Below, piece after piece: positions 58,516 to 64,000 of a DNA stretch of 64,000 nucleotides. The position numbers and the translations under genes were made by a program. The notes under the pieces are model-generated. The model made no database searches. It was not told where the DNA came from and saw only the letters and a program-made list of their open reading frames with translations. Each line of letters begins with the position of its first letter. The stretch's first letter is position 1. This DNA is from Saccharibacillus deserti (GTDB lineage Bacteria > Bacillota > Bacilli > Paenibacillales > Paenibacillaceae): the NCBI RefSeq assembly GCF_013618475.1, contig NZ_JABJVN010000003.1, positions 124,001 through 188,000 on the forward strand. Direction: 5' to 3'.

Positions 58516-59682
58516 TCAGGAAGAAGGACCGGAAGGCGCGGAAGAAGAATGTTCCCCGCGTTTTTTCCCATGCGTGCCGCGCCGCCATGTGCCGACCCTT
58601 TTCATGGCGGCGGCCGCAAAAGCGGAAAAAACGACCGTAACTACACAAACCGCGGTGTAGTGGCCGGGGCTGCTGACGATCAGCAGCCGTTCGCCGTGCA
58701 CGATCTTGGCGATGCCGCGCACGACGACGATTGCCAGGGGATGCAAAATATAGACCCAGGTTCTCCAGGCGCGAAGTCTTTTGGACCCGCGGACGTTCCA
58801 GGTCATCGACCACAGAAACAGCAGAAATGCGGCCGGCAGAGAGAACACATACATGCTGTCATGTCGGGGAAGGTCCAGGCTGCGGACCCACTCGCCTTCG
58901 GCGATCAGCAGGGCAAGCGCGAGAATCGCCGCGGCGCCGATACGGAAATTCGCAGCGCGTCCGAATGCGGCCGATGTTATTCCTGCATGCGCGCCTGTTC
59001 GGCGGGCCAGCGCCGCACCGATCAGAATAGGCAGCGGAGCGAAGAACAGACCGCTGCGCGTGTAATCCATCCATTGATACAGCGTATCGTAGACGGGCTT
59101 CAGATGAAGAATGTTGACAGCGAATCCGTAGTAGCTGTCGCCGAGCAGGCCGATTGCGTACAGAACGATCGCGGCCGCCCAACTCCAAAGCAGCGAAGGA
59201 AGACGGCTCAGAAAGTAAATGATCCAGATCCCGATCCAGAGCGCCGGGAAAAACCAAAGATGATAAAAGGGACCGTCCAGCACGATGTCCCGCAGCACAG
59301 AAACGACATGGAAGCCTGCTTTGAAATCCCCTTTATAAACGTTCAGCGGCAGATAGATCAGAATCGACAGCCCGTACAGCAGCAGGATTCTGTTCGTGTA
59401 GCGGATGACGGCGGAGAGATTCGAAGACGGATCGTCCGTGAATTTGCGGAACAGGAAAAATCCGGCGCCGATAAAGAAAATCGGCACGGCCACTCTCGGG
59501 ATCAGCCCGGCAACCACAAAGTCGGCTTCGGGGCTGATGCTGGCAAGCGGCGACGTATGATTGGCGATAACGAGCAGCGCGGCGATAAATTTCAGCCAGT
59601 CCGTTCCGCCGATTGTTTGGGATACGGCTCCGGCCGTTCCGGCGATTCCGTTCAAGCGGGTTTCGGTACGTTTACTTCCCAT
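58516..59682 (-). CDS. Membrane acyltransferase, matches the N-terminal half of VanT
   Basis: 388 aa from the ATG at 59682 (GGAGCGGAG upstream), overlapping the VanXY-like gene by 11 bases. It is an acyltransferase-3 protein with about ten membrane helices: TDWLKFIAALLVIANHTSPL opens it, FFIGAGFFLFR and FYHLWFFPALW follow. In VanC/VanG-type operons the serine racemase VanT has exactly such a membrane domain fused to the racemase; here the two are separate genes in one operon. Role, probably D-Ser or L-Ser handling at the membrane, is inferred from context. A lone acyltransferase modifying wall polymers is the alternative. Confidence 0.78.
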   Translation of the reverse strand: MGSKRTETRLNGIAGTAGAVSQTIGGTDWLKFIAALLVIANHTSPLASISPEADFVVAGLIPRVAVPIFFIGAGFFLFRKFTDDPSSNLSAVIRYTNRILLLYGLSILIYLPLNVYKGDFKAGFHVVSVLRDIVLDGPFYHLWFFPALWIGIWIIYFLSRLPSLLWSWAAAIVLYAIGLLGDSYYGFAVNILHLKPVYDTLYQWMDYTRSGLFFAPLPILIGAALARRTGAHAGITSAAFGRAANFRIGAAAILALALLIAEGEWVRSLDLPRHDSMYVFSLPAAFLLFLWSMTWNVRGSKRLRAWRTWVYILHPLAIVVVRGIAKIVHGERLLIVSSPGHYTAVCVVTVVFSAFAAAAMKRVGTWRRGTHGKKRGEHSSSAPSGPSS

Positions 59683-60364
59683 GGCACTCCGCTCCGTTCT
59701 GATCCGCAGCGTGCCGCAGCCGCTGTGTGTATTCTTCCAGACACAGATCGTGCTCCTCCATGATCGCGGCGTGGGACGCCCCGACATAGCGGAAATGCCA
59801 CGGCTCGCAGGATATGCCGGTCAGATGCTCCTTATGCGCCTTATAGCGCTGAACGAAGCCAAATTCGGCGGCTCTTGCCTTGAAAGCGGCGCATACGCCT
59901 TCGTCGGGAAAAGCCGGCGCGATAAAGTCCAATCCCCCGGCGGCCGAACCGACATCCACGGCAAGCCCCGTATGGTGCTCGCTGCAGCCCGGCAGAGCTA
60001 CGAATTTGGCGGTATACTCCGCTCCGTTATCCCGCAGCGAATCGGAATAGATCTTCGTCTGCTCGGCCGGATCGCGATAGCCGCTGACTACGACGATACC
60101 GTCTCGGCCTTCCACGGCTTCCAGCAGCGCGTTCAGCCGTTCCAGACACAGCGCATCGAGCCGGATAAGATCGTCCAGCGTCCGAATGCCCGGATAGGAT
60201 CCGATAAAGGCCAGCCGGCTTTCCGTATCCGCCGTACTTTCGGCGATCGGATGGTCGATGTTGACGAGTACCGGAAACGGATCGCCTGTCGGGGGGGCCG
60301 GCAGATTGGCCGGATTTGCGCGTTGTCTATTCAACCGTGGAAAACATTTGGGTCGAGTCTCCAT
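59672..60364 (-). CDS. vanXY: VanXY-type D,D-dipeptidase / D,D-carboxypeptidase
   Basis: 230 aa from the ATG at 60364 (AAAAGGAGGAACAAAC upstream); it overlaps the racemase 3' end by 34 bases. M15B zinc peptidase: VVSGYRDPAEQ (Arg97), FVALPGCSEHHTGLAVDVG (His130, Asp137) and LTGISCEPWHFRYVG (Glu187, His190). The last two match VanXY proteins much more closely than ordinary VanY. VanXY enzymes remove D-Ala from D-Ala-D-Ala dipeptide and pentapeptide so that D-Ala-D-Ser replaces it. No signal peptide, as in VanXY. Substrate range is inferred. Confidence 0.85.
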   Translation of the reverse strand: METRPKCFPRLNRQRANPANLPAPPTGDPFPVLVNIDHPIAESTADTESRLAFIGSYPGIRTLDDLIRLDALCLERLNALLEAVEGRDGIVVVSGYRDPAEQTKIYSDSLRDNGAEYTAKFVALPGCSEHHTGLAVDVGSAAGGLDFIAPAFPDEGVCAAFKARAAEFGFVQRYKAHKEHLTGISCEPWHFRYVGASHAAIMEEHDLCLEEYTQRLRHAADQNGAECHGK

Positions 60365-61629
60365 GTTTGTTCCTCCTTTTTGGATAATCCTTCGTTCTCC
60401 CGTTCTGTTCGCAGACTTCTCGGTACGCGTTCCGTGATCGAAGCGGTAATCTCCTGCGGAACAATGCCCGCGCGGGACGCCGCTTCCGCGCAGGAAATAC
60501 GCTCGCCGCCTTGGCTGCCGATCAGAATCACGGGATCGCCGGCCCGGCAGGGACCGGGCAGCCGGACCGTCAGCTGGTCCATGCCGATCCGGCCGACGAT
60601 CGGTGCGCGGCGTCCTCCGACCAGCACGTCGCCGCTCCCCATAATCTGCGACCAGCCGTCGGCATAGCCGATCGGCACCGTGCCGATCCATTCCCCGCTC
60701 CGCGCCGTATAAGCCCGGTCGTAGCCGATCGTGTCGCCGGCATCGACCTTCTTGGCTTGGATCAGCGCGCTGCGCAGCGTCAGCGCCGGCTCCAGGTCCC
60801 ACTGCGGAGCGAGCGCCGCCGGGTAAAATCCGTAGGCCGCCGCCCCGATACGGATCATATCCAGTGCCATTTCCGGAAATCGCAGCGCTGCCGCGCTCCC
60901 GCAGCAGTGTATAAGGGCAGGATGCAGCCCCGACGCATGCATCCATTCCGTCATGGCCAGAAAGCGTTCGTACTGCAGCCGCACGAAGGAAGTGTCCGCC
61001 CAGCCTGCCGTAGCAAAGTGGGTGAAGACCCCTTCCACGACGATACCGCCCCGCTTCAGCCACGGTACGAGTCGGTTCCACTGCGCCCGGCTTCTAAGCC
61101 CGATTCGGCCGAGTCCGGTATCCAGCTTGACGTGCACATGCAGCGGAGGACCGTCGGCTGCGGCGATCCGGCCGTCATTCGTTCTGTTCGAAGGACTCGC
61201 AGCGTTTGCGCCGCGCGCTCCATCTGCCGTGCCTGCCTGGCCTATGCCGTGCGTTTCGCCAGGTTTGCGGCGGAGCCGGAGTTCTTCGCGCCGTTCGAAC
61301 CAATCCGCTTCCGTAACCGTGAGCCGGATATCCAGCGCGGCCGCAAGTTCCGCGTACTGCGGCGGAACCGGCGTCAGCACGAGAATCGGCAGGGTGATTC
61401 CGTCTTCGCGCAGCCGGACCGCTTCCTCGAGCAGCGCGGTGCCCAGCATGCCGGCTCCGGCCGCTTCGGCGGCTCTTGCGCTCTCCAGGGCGCCGTGCCC
61501 GTAGCCGTTCGCTTTGACGACCGCCATCAGCCGGACCGAAGTCGGGAAGCGGCGGCGGATCTTCGACAGATTGCGTTCGATCGCCCCCGTATCGATCTCG
61601 GCCCGGGTATCCCGGTAGACGGCGTTCAT
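60331..61629 (-). CDS. Alanine-racemase-fold enzyme, VanT C-terminal type
   Basis: 432 aa from the ATG at 61629, which overlaps the ligase stop (ATGA). PLP Lys39 sits in MAVVKANGYGHG; KLDTGLGRIGLR, HCCGSAA, and IGYDRAYTARSGEWIGTVPIGYADGW (catalytic Tyr region) complete the family. Near the end, GIVPQEITASITERVPR has Gln where Tyr354 of Geobacillus Alr (NYEVPC) aligns; in VanT that residue is Asn and the change favours serine. An Ala/Gly/Asn insert of about 40 residues (122-160) is unusual. Predicted to racemise serine or alanine in the cytoplasm. Confidence 0.82.
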   Translation of the reverse strand: MNAVYRDTRAEIDTGAIERNLSKIRRRFPTSVRLMAVVKANGYGHGALESARAAEAAGAGMLGTALLEEAVRLREDGITLPILVLTPVPPQYAELAAALDIRLTVTEADWFERREELRLRRKPGETHGIGQAGTADGARGANAASPSNRTNDGRIAAADGPPLHVHVKLDTGLGRIGLRSRAQWNRLVPWLKRGGIVVEGVFTHFATAGWADTSFVRLQYERFLAMTEWMHASGLHPALIHCCGSAAALRFPEMALDMIRIGAAAYGFYPAALAPQWDLEPALTLRSALIQAKKVDAGDTIGYDRAYTARSGEWIGTVPIGYADGWSQIMGSGDVLVGGRRAPIVGRIGMDQLTVRLPGPCRAGDPVILIGSQGGERISCAEAASRAGIVPQEITASITERVPRSLRTERENEGLSKKEEQTWRLDPNVFHG

Positions 61630-62696
61630 CGGGCGCACCTGACGGACTTTTGAATACGGCGGCGCTCCAGCGCATAGTCCATCAGCTTTTCGATCAGGGC
61701 GGCGTAGCTCGTTCCGTCTGTCCGTTCCCACATGACGGGATACATGCTGGTGCCGGTGAAGCCGGGCAGCGCATTGATCTCGTTCAAATATATAAATCCG
61801 TCTTCGCCGAGGAAAAAATCGACCCGGGCCAATCCGCAGCAGCAGAGCGCTTCATAGGCACGGATGGCAGATTCGCGGATCTCTTCGGCGGCCGCCGGCG
61901 AAATCTCCGCCGGAACCGACATGCGGAGCTTGGGATCGGCGTATTTGGCTTGGAAATCGAAAAATTTCACGCCGTGCAGGAATTCGCCCGGCAGCGAAGC
62001 TTCAGGGCGGTCGTTCCCCATAACCGCGACCTGAATCTCGCGGCCGGTCACTTCGCGCTCGACGACAAGCTTGACGTCGTACCGCAGCGCTTCGCCGATG
62101 CCGGCCTCCAGCTGGGCCGGATCTTCGCAGCGGCTGATCCCGATCGAAGAGCCGAGCGTGGCCGGCTTGACGTAGCCGGGAAGCAGACCGCGCTGTTCCA
62201 GGCGGCGCAGCACGCCTGTACGATCTTCGTCCCATTGGCGGCGCGTGACGACTTCGTAAGCGGTCTGGCGGATGCCGGCAAGTCCCGCAAGCCGGTGGGT
62301 CACGTCTTTGTCCAGCGTCATGGCCGCAGGCAAAATGCCGTTGCCGACATAAGGAATGTCTAGAAGTTCAAGCAGTCCCTGCACCGTGCCGTCCTCGCCG
62401 TTCGCGCCGTGCAGCAGCGGCAGCACGACTTTTTCGCCGGTTCGCGCGAATGCGACCGCCAGAACCTCGCCCAGCGACGATGCCGCGTCGGCATGACGGG
62501 ATACCGGTGTCAGCTGCTCCGCGGCCAGCCCTTCCTCCGGCATCCGCCCCAATCCGGTCCAGAGACCCTCGCGGGAAATATAAATCGGGTAGACCTCGTG
62601 TTTTTGCGTATCCAGCGCATTCAGCACCGTTGCCGCCGTTTTCAGCGATACTTCATGTTCCGGCGACTGGCCTCCGTACAGCACGTAAACGATCAT
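61626..62696 (-). CDS. D-alanine-D-X ligase (Ddl/VanG-type)
   Basis: 356 aa, ATG after AAAAAGGAGCTGAACACCC; first gene of the operon. ATP-grasp ligase: YGGQSPEHEVSLKTA, LPLLHGANGEDGTVQGLLEL, YVKPATLGSSIGIS, the omega-loop FFDFQAKYADPKLRMSVPAE, LARVDFF and YLNEINALPGFT. It joins D-Ala to a second D-residue for peptidoglycan. The second-site segment GFTGTSMYPVMWE has Met where VanG-type D-Ser ligases have Arg, so sequence alone leans to Ddl-like; the neighbouring racemase and VanXY argue for D-Ser. Which it is must stay open. Confidence 0.85.
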   Translation of the reverse strand: MIVYVLYGGQSPEHEVSLKTAATVLNALDTQKHEVYPIYISREGLWTGLGRMPEEGLAAEQLTPVSRHADAASSLGEVLAVAFARTGEKVVLPLLHGANGEDGTVQGLLELLDIPYVGNGILPAAMTLDKDVTHRLAGLAGIRQTAYEVVTRRQWDEDRTGVLRRLEQRGLLPGYVKPATLGSSIGISRCEDPAQLEAGIGEALRYDVKLVVEREVTGREIQVAVMGNDRPEASLPGEFLHGVKFFDFQAKYADPKLRMSVPAEISPAAAEEIRESAIRAYEALCCCGLARVDFFLGEDGFIYLNEINALPGFTGTSMYPVMWERTDGTSYAALIEKLMDYALERRRIQKSVRCAR

Positions 62697-62944
62697 GGGT
62701 GTTCAGCTCCTTTTTCAAGTTCGAGTTTTGCCGCGCAGTAAATCAAAGACACGGTATCGAAGGAAAAAATAGCACTTGTCCGAAAATCGGGCTGAGAAAG
62801 ACGAAGCAAGAACGGGTGAAAACATCCATATAGACGCGGATCCGGGTTCGCGGGTGGCATCTGATTTTTCGCAGCCGCTCCTTTTCCGGCGCTCGCTCAT
62901 CTGCTACAGTTTGTGAAAGACGGCAAACAGGAAGGGGAAAGAAG

Positions 62945-63685
62945 ATGAGCGAGCGCAATGGGGAGCAGGGCGAACGCAAAGAGGGTTCGGATGCCGGACG
63001 GCCGGCGTGGATGCATGCGGAGATCGAAGATATCCGGCAGCGAATCGAGGCGCGCTTCCGGGACGGAAAGTTTGGGATGCTGTTCTACGACGTGGAGGAC
63101 AATATTCCGGCCGATATGCTCGATTCCGAGCGCGAAGTGCCGGAAGCGCTGCGGGATGAGGAAGAGGAAGGGTGGAGATTCTGGCAGCCGGTTCCTTCGA
63201 CGATCGCGGACAGGGAGATCGACGAGCTGGAAGCGAGAATCGGAGCGGCGTTTCCGCCGTCGTTCCGCGCGGTACTGCTGGCGGATCACCTGGTATCGTG
63301 GACGTCTGCCGGACTGGCGGACGGGGAAGGCGGCTATGTCGGCGGCTGCATGTCATTCTCGCTGCCGACGCTTGCGACGGATTTGCGTCTGTCCGGGCTG
63401 GAAGCCAACGCGGCGGAGAATTGGGGCCGCCTGATCGAAGCGGGGTATCTGCCGTTCGCGATCGGAGAGGACGGCCAGGGGCCGGTCTGTTTCGATCTGG
63501 AACGGCGCGGCGCCGACGGCGATTGTCCGGTCGTGTGGATGCTGCACGATTATCTCGCCGACCTTGGCCCGGAAGGCTCCGCCGTCCGGGCCAAGGTCGA
63601 GCCGCATATGCGGCAGCTCGCCGATTCTTTTCGCGAAATGAAAGCCGTGCTGTTCGGCGGTGAAGAAGAATCTGACGAAAGATAA
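62945..63685 (+). CDS. SMI1/KNR4 (SUKH) domain protein
   Basis: 246 aa, ATG after GGAAGGGGAAAGAAG. The SUKH domain (about 80-235) is seen as STIADREIDELEARIGAAFP, PSFRAVLLADHLVSWTSAGL, FAIGEDGQGPVCFDLER and VVWMLHDYLADLG. SUKH proteins act as immunity proteins to polymorphic toxins or as cytoplasmic interaction proteins; no toxin gene is adjacent here. Divergent from the ligase operon, with 248 bases between. Confidence 0.85.
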   Translation: MSERNGEQGERKEGSDAGRPAWMHAEIEDIRQRIEARFRDGKFGMLFYDVEDNIPADMLDSEREVPEALRDEEEEGWRFWQPVPSTIADREIDELEARIGAAFPPSFRAVLLADHLVSWTSAGLADGEGGYVGGCMSFSLPTLATDLRLSGLEANAAENWGRLIEAGYLPFAIGEDGQGPVCFDLERRGADGDCPVVWMLHDYLADLGPEGSAVRAKVEPHMRQLADSFREMKAVLFGGEEESDER

Positions 63686-63697
63686 AGCAGGCATCGC

Positions 63698-63734
63698 AAA
63701 AAGCGGGACCCTTTATTTAAGGGTCCCGCTTTTT
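63698..63734. terminator. Bidirectional terminator
   Basis: 16-bp arms (63698-63713 and 63719-63734), loop TATTT, A5 and T5 ends. Confidence 0.93.
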
Positions 63735-63762
63735 GGAGGCAGATAAGCGCAAAAGAATTCGA

Positions 63763-64000
63763 TCAGTTTGCCTGAAGCCCCGCGCCGGCGGATTTGGCTT
63801 CCGCCGAGCGCTTGTTGCCCCGGTAGATCAGGTACAGCGCCAGAATCATAAACGCCAACGCCAGTATTCTTTTGCCGTCGAGGTGAATCTCCAGGCTGTT
63901 GAACCAGCCGAAATGGTCGATCAGCATGCCTGCGAGCAGCTGTCCGGCGATGCCGGAAATGTTGGCCGCGATGACGCCGATCTTCGGCACGGCCATCACG
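63763..64000 (-). CDS. DMT-family transporter (YdcZ type), 5' part cut by window edge
   Basis: About 79 C-terminal residues are visible; the gene continues past the right edge. IGVIAANISGIAGQLLAGML, HFGWFNSLEIHLDGKRILAL then FMILALYLIYRG match the last helices of DMT_YdcZ proteins (PF04657). Transport substrate unknown. Confidence 0.75.
   Translation of the reverse strand, partial: VMAVPKIGVIAANISGIAGQLLAGMLIDHFGWFNSLEIHLDGKRILALAFMILALYLIYRGNKRSAEAKSAGAGLQAN

Noticed and set aside
62945-63685. SUKH protein as immunity gene of a polymorphic toxin locus
   Set aside because: No secreted toxin, LXG, Rhs or ESX gene is in the window next to it; divergent gene is a wall ligase.
1-64000. tRNA, rRNA, CRISPR array, insertion sequence or prophage
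   Set aside because: Reading through the window gave no cloverleaf-like or rRNA blocks, no regularly spaced repeats, and no transposase, integrase or phage structural genes.

Overview
The window is a gene-dense, high-GC (clearly above 50 %) stretch of a Gram-positive chromosome. Purine-rich ribosome-binding sites of the AGGAGG type, frequent GTG/TTG starts, sigma-A-like promoters, many bidirectional hairpin terminators with A-runs and T-runs, copper-amine-oxidase-N/NPCBM and DUF4179 proteins and a YvbH homologue point to Paenibacillaceae (Paenibacillus or Saccharibacillus type). That placement rests on gene content and is inference. I see no rRNA, tRNA, CRISPR array, insertion sequence or phage block.

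Layout. 1-2.3 kb: partial 5'-nucleotidase, membrane-tethered thermonuclease, AT-rich secreted NPCBM protein. 2.3-4.1 kb: HxlR regulator divergent from an FAD monooxygenase, with palindromes between them. 4.3-6.2 kb: ribA-ribD pair. 6.3-9.7 kb: cation efflux protein, NudC, threonine-aldolase-like enzyme. 9.9-11.6 kb: ECF sigma factor with an overlapping DUF4179 anti-sigma gene. 11.7-13.3 kb: SDR and MerR genes, divergent, with MerR-type promoters. 13.4-19 kb: mutarotase, GH3, MsrA, TPR protein, GNAT. 19.1-21.9 kb: Gfo/Idh-ThuA operon divergent from an AraC regulator. 22.2-23.8 kb: secreted propeller-like protein followed by the broken tail of a second copy.

23.9-35.4 kb is a complete potassium-uptake locus. 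On the minus strand lie a 35-aa membrane ORF, kdpF, kdpA, kdpB, kdpC, a kinase-less protein with two tandem KdpD sensor modules, and a Cys-containing 200-aa protein. Divergent on the plus strand lie full-length kdpD and kdpE. 35.4-37.6 kb: Lrp, EEP phosphatase, GNAT. 38-43.4 kb: SNF2 ATPase and SWIM zinc-finger protein, translationally coupled. 43.6-45.9 kb: GntR regulator and BrnQ. 46-49.9 kb: GNAT divergent from a TetR-MMPL exporter operon. 50-58.4 kb: small metabolic and regulatory genes, including a second SDR-MerR pair with the same operator architecture, an alditol-oxidase-like protein and an AbrB-family membrane protein.

58.5-62.7 kb is the most notable region: an overlapping minus-strand operon of D-Ala-D-X ligase, alanine/serine-type racemase, VanXY-type D,D-peptidase and membrane acyltransferase. 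This is the gene set of VanC/VanG-type D-Ala-D-Ser operons, but VanT is split into its two halves and no VanRS is adjacent. The window ends with an SMI1/KNR4 protein and a partial YdcZ-type DMT transporter.

A recurring oddity is Ala/Gly/Ser/Pro-rich low-complexity inserts inside otherwise conserved enzymes (MsrA, SNF2, SWIM protein, MMPL exporter, racemase).
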